6,417 nucleotides of DNA from JAFLUQ01 sp964442035 (GTDB lineage: Bacteria; Bacillota; Clostridia; UMGS1883). A model generated the notes under the pieces. That model searched no databases. It was not told where the DNA came from and saw nothing but the letters and a program-made list of their open reading frames with translations. Where the stretch lies: assembly GCA_964442035.1 (NCBI GenBank), contig CAYTWZ010000101.1, forward strand, positions 1-6,417, written 5' to 3'. Positions within the stretch are counted from its first letter, which is position 1, and each line of letters opens with the position of its first letter. Both the position numbers and the translations under genes were made by a program. Below are positions 1 to 6,384 of this stretch, piece after piece.

Positions 1-30
1 CACTCCTCAGGATTTCAGCCCTTATTGAAT
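1..30 (+). repeat. Edge of a dispersed repeat (left copy, truncated by window start)
   Basis: Positions 13-30 (TTTCAGCCCTTATTGAAT) match the complement of 6239-6256 at 17 of 18 bases. The similarity continues loosely outward: CACTCC at 1-6 corresponds to CACCCC on the minus strand near 6270. The match stops after about position 30, so this looks like the terminal part of the same element whose larger copy lies at the right end. It sits 21 nt before the GTG at 52, and the right copy lies 22 nt before its own gene's start. The rest of this copy is outside the window. Confidence 0.55.
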
Positions 31-51
31 TGATTATTTTGGTGAAAGTGA

Positions 52-1139
52 GTGGAGAAAATGAAATCATATGTTATGTGGATGATGGCGCTAATCATAG
101 CTTTCTATCCTGCCTACAATGTATTTGCGAATGAGAGTCAGGCAATTGATATATTTCACGAATATGGGCTTATTCAGGGAGACGGAGAAAATCTTTTCCC
201 AAACCGTGGCATGACATATGGAGAGTTTGCAACTGTTGCTGCAAGGATGTATGCGGGTGCGGAAGAATACAACTCCATGATGAGCAGCTTTTCAAATTGG
301 AAAGAGGTAACGTTATACTACGGCGGATTTCTTTTTGCTGATTATGATGAATATGAACAAATAAAGGACAATTTTGATAAGACCATAACGACTGAGGCTG
401 CTCAAAATATTATGCTTTGCATGTTAAAGCCCAATTTTAAGAATGGGAAGGCTATAGGATACTATTATTATACTGAAAAAAACAGAGAGGATGTAATTAC
501 TTTTGATGGTTTGGAGGAATTTGGCTACAGAACGTCAATTATACCCAGATCTGAGTACATAACTCGTGAGGAAGGGTGTAGGATGCTTTGTGAGTTAATG
601 TATCTTGAGTTTCCCCTTATAGGGGACTACAGTACAAACAGCATATCCATAGTACAATATACCATTGAAGGTATGATGAATGTACGCTATATAACCGAAA
701 AAGATGATATTGAAAGCATCATGCAAGCGCTTACCAACCGACCAAAGCGGAAGGATGATGGGCAGTGGAGCTTTCCGGCGGAGATAAGCACAAAAAATTT
801 TCCTGAAGAAAAGATAAGTGTTGAAATGGTCAGTGAAGTTAAAGCTGATATGGATAAAAAAGGCTGGAAAAATGTAGAAGTATCAGAGGGTTTATTGGAT
901 GAAAAAATTAGAGAACAAACAGGTTTAGTTCTCGAGCGTACAGATGAGGAGAAGAAAATGCATATTATCTCCGTCTCAGGACAAATCGAAGGCAAGTACG
1001 GTAATCCGTTATTTGCTGTTGTAGAATTAGTTTATGATGACGAAATGTCTCAAGGAGAAATCTATCAGATTTTCTATGTCTCAAGCTCCGGCCGTATAAT
1101 GACCCGAGAATACAATGATATTTCAGACGATCCAAACAG
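52..1139 (+). CDS. Exported protein with S-layer-homology-like repeats, function unknown (3' end lost in assembly gap)
   Basis: 362 residues are visible before the run of Ns. The true stop is not in the window, and an open frame continuing past the gap is only antisense to queG. Residues 4-26 form a signal peptide: Lys5, a hydrophobic core, then a V-F-A cleavage site before Asn27. Residues 30-68 resemble an SLH repeat (A-x-x-x-F-x-E-x-G-L-I-x-G-x-G, then FP, then MTYGEFATVAARMY). Two weaker SLH-like units follow at about 88-125 (T-I-T-T-E-A-A-Q) and 157-185 (Y-I-T-R-E-E-G-C-R-M-L). SLH triplets usually anchor proteins to cell-wall polymers, so a surface location is inferred. Residues 200-362 are charged, with predicted beta strands late in the region, and match no family I recognise. 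The start is either GTG 52 (GGTGA at 41-45, 6-nt spacing) or ATG 61 (GGAG only 3 nt upstream). GC is about 33-37% in hand-counted 60-base samples, lower than the operon to the right. Confidence 0.7.
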
Positions 1140-1239
1140 NNNNNNNNNNNNNNNNNNNNNNNNNNNNNNNNNNNNNNNNNNNNNNNNNNNNNNNNNNNNN
1201 NNNNNNNNNNNNNNNNNNNNNNNNNNNNNNNNNNNNNNN
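1140..1239. other. Assembly gap, 100 Ns
   Basis: Exactly 100 consecutive N bases, the usual placeholder for a scaffold gap of unknown length. The rightward SLH-like gene runs into it from the left. The leftward queG ends 22 nt to its right, so the missing sequence should hold the end of the SLH-like gene and any terminators between the two convergent genes. GC content differs clearly on the two sides, so both the distance and the join are uncertain. Confidence 0.95.
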
Positions 1240-1261
1240 AACGGCTGGATTAACACTTTCC

Positions 1262-2041
1262 TCAGATATCTTTGTCCCTCAGATCAAGGAGCCGTATATT
1301 CCTTAACAATACTTCTTTGCCACGCCATGCAAAAGCGTAGTCCCCGTATCTGCGTTTAAATTCCCGGTTGCTCAGGCCTTCAAACATTTCCTCAGTCAAA
1401 TTAAATATTCTGTTTTCAAGAAATTCCGGCATAGGGGAGAAGCTAAGTCTGTTGTGCGGGCATACTTTTTGGCAGATATCACAGCCAAAGGCATAGCCGG
1501 CTTTTTTTATAAGCTCTTCCTCCTCTGTCGTGAGCTCGCCCTTTTTCTGATTGATGGCAGAAACACAGCGAGTAAGGTCAAACCCGTTTTTCAATGCGTT
1601 CCCCGGGCACGCGGCAGCGCATTTTCCGCAACCGATACAGCTTTCTGTCATAGGAGAGTCAGGCTCCGTCTTCAGATCCGTAAGCACATATCCGATAAAA
1701 AAGTAGCTCCCCAGCCTTGGATTTATCATAAGTGTGTTTTTTCCGTAAAAGCCCAGCCCGGCGCAGTAGCACAGATTTTTGTCAACGCTTGGACCTATGT
1801 CGGCGAAGCCCTCCGCCTCGGTGGCGGAGGTGCTTTTGAGAATGTATTCGCATATAAGGTTCAGCTTTTCCTTTGTTATGATATGATAATCTGTAGAATA
1901 AGCGTAAGCCGAAAGATTGCCCTCATGATAGCCATCAAAGTATGGGAAAAGGCATACAATGGCTGTTTTGTCCCCAAGAGTTGTAAAACCTATTTCGCTG
2001 ATGCCTATTGATCTTGCAAAGTTAATAATCTGTGTTTTCAT
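1262..2041 (-). CDS. queG: Epoxyqueuosine reductase, compact form
   Basis: This cytoplasmic enzyme uses cobalamin and two [4Fe-4S] clusters to reduce epoxyqueuosine to queuosine at tRNA wobble position 34, the last step of queuosine synthesis. In the 259 residues the family core is clear: A-D-I-G-P at 80-84 (counterpart of the family VDTGP, with Asp81 kept), G-L-G-F-Y-G-K-N-T at 95-103 and I-N-P-R-L-G-S at 106-112. The first cluster motif is C135, C138, C141, C145-P; then come C159, C187, C190 and C194-P, a double-cluster set with all eight cysteines. The C-terminal R-G-K-E-V-L-L-R-N-I (about 240-250) is also typical. The protein is short: many QueG are 300-380 residues. It lacks most of the loop after the N-terminal G-F and any C-terminal HEAT-like extension. 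ATG 2041 has a strong AAGGAG 5 nt upstream and lies inside the end of recD2 (20-nt overlap), which suggests translational coupling. Stop is TGA. The assignment rests on motifs; another cobalamin/Fe-S reductase of the same superfamily is the alternative. Confidence 0.88.
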   Translation of the reverse strand: MKTQIINFARSIGISEIGFTTLGDKTAIVCLFPYFDGYHEGNLSAYAYSTDYHIITKEKLNLICEYILKSTSATEAEGFADIGPSVDKNLCYCAGLGFYGKNTLMINPRLGSYFFIGYVLTDLKTEPDSPMTESCIGCGKCAAACPGNALKNGFDLTRCVSAINQKKGELTTEEEELIKKAGYAFGCDICQKVCPHNRLSFSPMPEFLENRIFNLTEEMFEGLSNREFKRRYGDYAFAWRGKEVLLRNIRLLDLRDKDI

Positions 2042-4220
2042 TGTTTCTCCTTGCTGCCAGCTGAAGCTTTTGTACCAAGCCAGTGTAACGCTTCGTCCGA
2101 CGGTTGTTATGAACCATAGTGGACACGGCAGAGCTTGTCCCCACCAGAACCACCAGATCTTTTGCCCGTGTAATTGCGGTGTAAAGCAGATTTCGCGTCA
2201 TAAGAAGCGGCATAAAATTGCACACAGGAACAATTATGGCCCTAAATTCACCACCCTGACTTTTGTGAACTGTCAGGGCGTAAGCCAGTTCCAGGTTGTC
2301 GAGGGAGGCAAAGTCGTATTCTACCTGCTTCCCGTCGTCGAATTCCACCGTCAACAGCTTGTCAGCGGGAAAAATTTTTTTCACAATTCCGATATCTCCA
2401 TTGTATACCCCAAAGCCCTCACTATTGTCTGTGGGGTTTTTCCATTCTGTGTCATAACTGTTTTTTATCTGTATAACCTTGTCTCCTTCACGAAATATTA
2501 CGTTGCCTCGATGCTGTTCCCCTTTAAGGCGAGATGGGGGATTAAGCCCTTCCTGAAGAATGGAGTTGAGGCTTACCGTCCCTGCCACCCCCTTTTTTGA
2601 CGGGGAGAGAACCTGAATATCGATCAGTGGGTCATAGCCGTAGGCCTTTGGCAGACGCAGACGAACAAGATCCATGATAACATCAGCTGTGGACTGGTGA
2701 TCAGGTCGATTGATAAAGAAAAAATCCTTGCTTTTGTTGGTGAGGTTTGGCATTTTGCCGTCATTTATTCGGTGAGCATTGACAACGATCATGCTTTCCT
2801 CTGCCTGCCTGAATACGGTGCTAAGTCTGACCACTGGAATCACCGCGCCTTCAATAATGTCGTTAAGTACATTACCGGCGCCCACAGAAGGAAGCTGGTC
2901 CACATCTCCCGCCATAATTATTCCCGATCCCCGTTTCATGGCCTTGAGCAGAGCATCCATGAGCTGAAGATCCACCATACTCATTTCGTCCACGATTATG
3001 TAATCTGCGTCAATGGGGTTGGTTTCGTTCTTTGCAAAGCAGCGGCTGCTTTCGTCAATTCCCCCAGCTTCAAGCAGCCGGTGTATTGTCTTGGCCTGAT
3101 GACCGCAGGCCTCTTCAAGCCGCTTGGCTGCTTTGCCTGTAGGGGCACAGAGCGCCACGTCAAGGCCCCGGCGCTCCATCACATACAGCACAGCCTTCAT
3201 GATTGTGGTTTTTCCCGTGCCGGGCCCGCCGGTTATTACTATAGCCCTTTTTTCGTTAGCGGTAGTAATGGCGTAAAGCTGTTCCTTCGAAAGCCTGATA
3301 CTGCTTTTTTGGGCAAATTCCTCCAGATATTGACTTATATTGTCGTCAGGACACGTGCTCCGGGCAAGCTGTGTCAGCCGACTTGCCACTGACAACTCCA
3401 TGTTGTAAAAAACAGGAAGATAGGCGATCCCGTTTTCGGCAATGATACTGCCGGAGAGTACACAGTCGCTGAAGCAGTCCTTTACAATATCAGATCCGCA
3501 ACCCAGAAGCTTAGAAGCGTATTCCACCAGCGCCGCCGCCGGATAGCAGGTGTGACCGTTGACTGCCGCCTCAGACAGGGAATAGCGTAAGCCGCTTTTG
3601 ATCCTGTTCCGGCTGTCAAATGGCAGTCCCATAGTTACAGCTATCTTGTCGCAGATTTTGAAGCCGATGCCCTGCACACTGTCACATAGGGTGTATGGAT
3701 TGTCCTTTACGATCTCCACAGCCTGTGGGCCGTATTTTTTGTATATTTTCATTGACATATTAGGCGCTATGCCAAACCTCTGGAAAAACATCACCGTTTC
3801 GGCAGTATCCTGCCGGAGAATGAATGCTTCACTGATTGCATCAGCCTTACTGACAGAAATACCCTTGATCTCCGAAAGTCTTTGGGGACTGTTTCGTATT
3901 ACATCAAAGGTTTCCTCACCAAATCGGTCAACGATCTTGCGAGCTGTGGATGCGCCTATACCGCTTATTGCACCGGATGCCAGATAGGTGTAAATTGCAT
4001 TGACGCTTTGTGGCAGTATCCTTTCAAGGCTTTCGGTCTTGAATTGGAGTCCGTATTCCGGATGAGTAGTCCACACGCCCTTAAGCCGCACGGTCTCACC
4101 TGCGGCTATAAACGGCATATGTCCAACGGCAACAGTCAAATCACTCCCTGTGTTGATCTCACATACAGTGTAACCATTGTCCTCGTTAATATAAACGATT
4201 TGGTAAACTTCGCCTTCCAA
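2022..4220 (-). CDS. recD2: ATP-dependent DNA helicase, RecD2 family
   Basis: RecD2 is a 5'-3' superfamily 1B helicase of bacteria, often without RecBC partners, involved in DNA repair and replication-fork upkeep. The 732 residues carry the full architecture: an N-terminal OB-like region (1-65), tandem helix-hairpin-helix motifs (about 70-200, including SGIGASTARKI and IKGISVSKADAI), then the motor. Visible motifs are Walker A GGPGTGKTT (331-339), Ia CAPTGKAAKRL (358-368), Walker B IIVDEMSMVD (408-417), III GDVDQLPSVGAGNVL (438-452), IV VFRQ (469-472), the SH3-like insert with V-Y-N-G-D-I-G (605-611), V LAYALTVHKSQGGEF (645-659) and VI LLYTAITRAK (678-687). All catalytic residues look intact and the length is normal. 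No ATG fits the N-terminus; TTG 4220 is preferred, with a weak GGAA about 9 nt upstream, because the family domain begins at once with EGEVYQIVYINEDNGYTV. The frame stays open 12 codons further upstream (CTG at 4244 overlaps the preceding stop). The gene overlaps queG at its 3' end. Confidence 0.95.
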   Translation of the reverse strand: MEGEVYQIVYINEDNGYTVCEINTGSDLTVAVGHMPFIAAGETVRLKGVWTTHPEYGLQFKTESLERILPQSVNAIYTYLASGAISGIGASTARKIVDRFGEETFDVIRNSPQRLSEIKGISVSKADAISEAFILRQDTAETVMFFQRFGIAPNMSMKIYKKYGPQAVEIVKDNPYTLCDSVQGIGFKICDKIAVTMGLPFDSRNRIKSGLRYSLSEAAVNGHTCYPAAALVEYASKLLGCGSDIVKDCFSDCVLSGSIIAENGIAYLPVFYNMELSVASRLTQLARSTCPDDNISQYLEEFAQKSSIRLSKEQLYAITTANEKRAIVITGGPGTGKTTIMKAVLYVMERRGLDVALCAPTGKAAKRLEEACGHQAKTIHRLLEAGGIDESSRCFAKNETNPIDADYIIVDEMSMVDLQLMDALLKAMKRGSGIIMAGDVDQLPSVGAGNVLNDIIEGAVIPVVRLSTVFRQAEESMIVVNAHRINDGKMPNLTNKSKDFFFINRPDHQSTADVIMDLVRLRLPKAYGYDPLIDIQVLSPSKKGVAGTVSLNSILQEGLNPPSRLKGEQHRGNVIFREGDKVIQIKNSYDTEWKNPTDNSEGFGVYNGDIGIVKKIFPADKLLTVEFDDGKQVEYDFASLDNLELAYALTVHKSQGGEFRAIIVPVCNFMPLLMTRNLLYTAITRAKDLVVLVGTSSAVSTMVHNNRRTKRYTGLVQKLQLAARRNNENTDY

Positions 4221-4240
4221 GGTTTCAAGTTCCGTAAAAA

Positions 4241-4429
4241 TCAGTCCTGTCTTTTATCAAATGAAATGTATATCCTTGCCCCGTCAGGAATACCGCGTAA
4301 TATTTCTATCAATTCATCCTTACCGTAAACCCCACAGCATCCGCCGCAGCGTCTGCTGCTGTGGATCAGCACTCCCAAGCAGCTTCCAATCAACAACGCT
4401 ATAATTATCGATATAAAAAGTTCCGGCAT
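4241..4429 (-). CDS. Small one-helix, Cys-rich membrane protein, unknown function
   Basis: A 62-residue protein. Residues 4-22 form one hydrophobic helix containing Cys17. A short basic Arg26-Arg27 follows, then a compact cysteine cluster C28-G-G-C31-C32-G, then a soluble tail of about 30 residues (KDELIEILRGIPDGARIYISFD) that looks like a small folded unit. The Arg pair suggests an N-out/C-in topology. The CxxCC could bind a metal or form disulfides. It recalls small FeoB-associated Cys-rich membrane proteins only in general form, and I do not assign it there. ATG 4429 is chosen because GGGGTGAT (4437-4444) lies about 9 nt upstream; an in-frame GTG at 4441 would fall inside that Shine-Dalgarno and has none of its own. 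It lies between metK and recD2, its stop 20 nt before the recD2 TTG. The placement and good ribosome site support a real gene, but no homolog is recognised. Confidence 0.6.
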   Translation of the reverse strand: MPELFISIIIALLIGSCLGVLIHSSRRCGGCCGVYGKDELIEILRGIPDGARIYISFDKRQD

Positions 4430-4433
4430 TATA

Positions 4434-4475
4434 ATTATCACCCCGATAACAAAATATGCATATCGGGGTGATAAT
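4434..4475 (-). promoter_or_regulatory. Perfect 15-bp hairpin burying the Shine-Dalgarno of the small membrane-protein gene
   Basis: Arms 4434-4448 and 4461-4475 are perfect inverted repeats of 15 bases with a 12-nt loop. In the operon mRNA the structure begins 4 nt after the metK TAG stop and ends 4 nt before ATG 4429. The downstream arm contains GGGGTGAT, the only ribosome site for the 62-residue gene, which would be hidden when folded. No U-run follows, so a canonical intrinsic terminator is unlikely. A ribosome finishing metK should reach into the first arm and open the stem, so the arrangement would tie the small protein, and perhaps recD2, to metK translation. It may also act as a processing site or weak attenuator. 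The structure is direct observation; the regulatory role is inference. Confidence 0.65.
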
Positions 4476-4479
4476 GTAA

Positions 4480-5658
4480 CTATAGATATTTCTTAAGATC
4501 TTCTGCTGCGTTGGTCTTTTCCCAAGGAAGATCCAGATCGTTGCGCCCGAAATGCCCATAGGCTGCTGTCTGACGGTAGATAGGACGTCTCAGATCAAGG
4601 CGCTTGATAATGGCTGCCGGACGGAGGTCAAAATTTTCGGCAACAATTTCCGCAAGCCTGTCATCACTAAGTTTACCTGTACCAAAGGTGTCGATACGCA
4701 CGGAAACAGGCTTTGCCACTCCGATAGCGTAGGCAAGTTGCAGCTGACATTTGTCCGCGAGGCCTGATGCCACAAGGTTCTTAGCTATGTAACGCGCCAT
4801 ATAAGTGGCGCTGCGGTCAACCTTAGTGGGATCCTTGCCACTGAAGCTGCCGCCGCCGTGTGGCGCATATCCGCCGTAGGTATCAACTATGATCTTGCGT
4901 CCTGTAAGTCCGCTGTCTCCGTGCGGACCACCGATAACGAAGCGTCCGGTGGGATTGACAAATATCTTTGTGTCCTTGTCAACCATTTTCTCAGGCAGAG
5001 AAGGAAGTATAACGTGTTCGATCATATCCTTACGAATTGTTTCAAGGGATACGTCCGGCGTATGCTGGGTGGAAAGCACCACCGCGTCCGCACGGATGGG
5101 CTTATCGTTGTCGTATTCAATGGTCACTTGCGTCTTCCCGTCGGGACGGAGGTAGGGGACAAGGCCGGACTTGCGCACCTCGGCAAGCCTTTTGGCCATT
5201 TTCTGTGCGTAATATATCGGAGCGGGCATAAAGGCGTCAGTCTCGTTGGTAGCGTAGCCAAACATCATTCCCTGATCTCCCGCGCCGGTGTCAAACTCCG
5301 AGTTGTCACCGTTTTTTGCCTCAAGACTTTTGTTTACGCCCATGGCGATATCCGGTGACTGCTCGTTAAGGGTGTTGATCACGGCACAGTTGTCAAAATG
5401 AAAGCCCATTTCGGGATCGGTATAGCCGATCTCCTTGATAGTATTGCGGGCAATGGAGCGTATATCACTGTAATGGTCGGTAGTTATCTCCCCAAAAACC
5501 ATTACCAGTCCTGTGGCGGCACACACCTCACAGGCCACCCTTGCCATAGGGTCATGGGCAAGGATGTCGTCCAGCACCGCATCGGCGATCTGGTCACAAA
5601 CCTTGTCCGGATGCCCCTCGGTAACGGATTCGGAGGTAAAAAGCTTCTTGTTAATCAT
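4480..5658 (-). CDS. metK: S-adenosylmethionine synthetase
   Basis: MetK joins methionine and ATP to make S-adenosylmethionine, phosphate and pyrophosphate in the cytoplasm. The 392 residues are full length and show the family signatures: the ATP and Mg site G-H-P-D-K at 15-19 (His16, Asp18), GAGDQGMMFGYATNET at 125-140, FVNPTGRFVIGGPHGDSGLTGRK at about 233-255, and GGGSFSGKD at 268-276 (Ser271 where many members have Ala), followed by PTKVDRSATYMARYIAKN. The N-terminal K-L-F-T-S-E-S-V-T-E-G and the C-terminal TAAYGHFGRNDLDLPWEKT are also typical. ATG 5658 has a strong AAGGAGA about 7 nt upstream. The gene follows the small multidrug export gene by 21 nt, so it is not preceded by its own SAM riboswitch; any control must come from the operon leader or an internal site. 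Its TAG stop is followed 4 nt later by a 15-bp hairpin. Confidence 0.98.
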   Translation of the reverse strand: MINKKLFTSESVTEGHPDKVCDQIADAVLDDILAHDPMARVACEVCAATGLVMVFGEITTDHYSDIRSIARNTIKEIGYTDPEMGFHFDNCAVINTLNEQSPDIAMGVNKSLEAKNGDNSEFDTGAGDQGMMFGYATNETDAFMPAPIYYAQKMAKRLAEVRKSGLVPYLRPDGKTQVTIEYDNDKPIRADAVVLSTQHTPDVSLETIRKDMIEHVILPSLPEKMVDKDTKIFVNPTGRFVIGGPHGDSGLTGRKIIVDTYGGYAPHGGGSFSGKDPTKVDRSATYMARYIAKNLVASGLADKCQLQLAYAIGVAKPVSVRIDTFGTGKLSDDRLAEIVAENFDLRPAAIIKRLDLRRPIYRQTAAYGHFGRNDLDLPWEKTNAAEDLKKYL

Positions 5659-5679
5659 AAGTAAATCTCCTTTTGCAAA

Positions 5680-6216
5680 TCAAAATAAGCGAACAATCAA
5701 ATCTATCAGTCCGTATGAAATCGCCGTCATAATTACTCCGGCGGTCATCACACCCAAAGCCACTGCCAAGAAGGACTTCTTTTTGTCAAAATCCAGAAAG
5801 CTGGCTATCAGGCTGCCGGTCCAGGCGCCTGTCCCGGGCAGCGGTATGGCTACAAAAGCAAACAATCCCCAAAACGCGTATTTTTCAACCTTGTGCCTGT
5901 TTTTCTGAACCTTTGCATCCAGCCACTTTGGGAACCATGCCAGCAGTCGGGTCTTTTTCATCAGGCTGCACAATGGAGTAATCAACAACAGTATAAATGG
6001 TACCGGAATAAGATTGCCGATTACCGACACCACATAGGCCGCCGCCGGGCTGAGTTTCATGGCGTAGGCTACCGGTATAGCGCCCCTAAGCTCCACAATA
6101 GGGACCATTGATATAAGGAATACGTAAAAATAATTTGCCGCTGCTTCGCCAAAGCCCAAAGCTGTCACCGCTCCTACAGCAAAAGTGTGCATCGCATTCT
6201 TAATATGTTCGACCAT
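5680..6216 (-). CDS. Small multi-drug export family membrane protein
   Basis: The 178-residue integral membrane protein resembles the Sm_multidrug_ex family (COG2426 type). Despite the family name, the substrate and function are not established for most members. Hydrophobic segments are visible at about 27-52, 57-86, 112-140 and 148-176. Conserved-looking motifs are MVPIVELRGAIPVAY (37-51), VIGNLIPVPFILL (65-77) and FVAIPLPGTGAWTGSLIA (121-138); the Gly/Pro-rich re-entrant style recalls DedA-like proteins. A basic loop (Lys87-Lys112) lies between segments 2 and 3. ATG 6216 has GAGGTGA (6222-6228) about 6 nt upstream. It is the first visible gene of the leftward operon, 21 nt before metK, and follows a GC-rich structured element. 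A clear sigma-A promoter was not found in the 200 bases upstream. The family is fairly sure; the transport role is not. Confidence 0.82.
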   Translation of the reverse strand: MVEHIKNAMHTFAVGAVTALGFGEAAANYFYVFLISMVPIVELRGAIPVAYAMKLSPAAAYVVSVIGNLIPVPFILLLITPLCSLMKKTRLLAWFPKWLDAKVQKNRHKVEKYAFWGLFAFVAIPLPGTGAWTGSLIASFLDFDKKKSFLAVALGVMTAGVIMTAISYGLIDLIVRLF

Positions 6217-6274
6217 CTATGTCACCTCAATTCATACCATTTAATAAGGGCTGAAAGCTCTCACGGGGTGCCAT

Positions 6275-6297
6275 GGTGGGAGAAAAAGACTCCCGCC
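6275..6297. repeat. Inverted repeat, 8-bp stem with A-rich 7-nt loop
   Basis: Arms 6275-6282 and 6290-6297 pair over 8 positions around the loop AAAAAGA. The core GGGAG/CTCCC is perfect. One outer pair (6277 with 6295) is U-G if transcribed on the plus strand but A-C on the minus strand. It lies inside the GC-rich element; on the minus strand the loop is T-rich, but no U-run follows the stem, so it is not a terminator. Confidence 0.5.
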
Positions 6298-6317
6298 GAA
6301 AAACGAAAGGGTCGCCC

Positions 6318-6349
6318 GCCCCCGGCGGAGGGTGCCCTCTGCCGGGGGC
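6318..6349. repeat. Long GC inverted repeat, 15-bp stem
   Basis: Arms 6318-6332 and 6335-6349 (beginning GCCCCCGGC and ending GCCGGGGGC) pair at 15 positions around a 2-nt TG; in practice the innermost pairs would open into a hexaloop. The only non-Watson-Crick position is 6327 with 6340, a G-U wobble on the plus strand and an A-C mismatch on the minus strand. It is the strongest structure in the window. No U-run follows directly on either strand (on the minus strand the nearest T-run is more than 10 nt away), which argues against a canonical terminator. Confidence 0.6.
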
Positions 6350-6369
6350 AGACTCTGCGAATCAGAAGC

Positions 6370-6384
6370 ACCGACCGAGTCGGT
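6370..6384. repeat. Short inverted repeat, 6-bp stem with triloop
   Basis: ACCGAC (6370-6375) and GTCGGT (6379-6384) form a perfect stem around CGA. It is preceded by a weaker 4-bp stem TCTG/CAGA (6354-6357 with 6363-6366). Together with the two larger stems it makes the element look like a folded multi-hairpin RNA or a palindrome-rich repeat. Confidence 0.4.

Noticed and set aside
1240..1359. Apparent continuation of the rightward SLH-like protein past the gap
   Set aside because: The reading frame through 100 Ns is arbitrary, and the residues after it are encoded antisense to the well-supported queG C-terminus.
4434..4475. Intrinsic terminator of metK
   Set aside because: After the stem the transcript reads UAUAAUGCC and not a U-tract, and the downstream genes are packed as an operon.
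4320..4559. 79-residue minus-strand open frame across the metK 3' end
   Set aside because: It overlaps metK in another frame, runs through the hairpin, and has no ribosome site or recognisable protein character.
6232..6237. Extended -10 promoter (TGGTATGAA on the minus strand)
   Set aside because: No acceptable -35 lies at 16-18 nt, and the site is only about 16 nt from the start codon, leaving almost no leader for the ribosome site.
6226..6273. Leader peptide of 15 codons (MAPRESFQPLLNGMN) before the export-family gene
   Set aside because: It has no Shine-Dalgarno at a usable distance, and most of its length is repeat sequence rather than codon-like sequence.
6318..6349. Intrinsic terminator
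   Set aside because: The stem is strong but no U-run follows directly on either strand.
6370..6384. tracrRNA-like 3' hairpin (ACCGAC...GTCGGT)
   Set aside because: It resembles the terminal stem of some Cas9 tracrRNAs only by a short string; there is no CRISPR repeat, anti-repeat or cas gene in the window.
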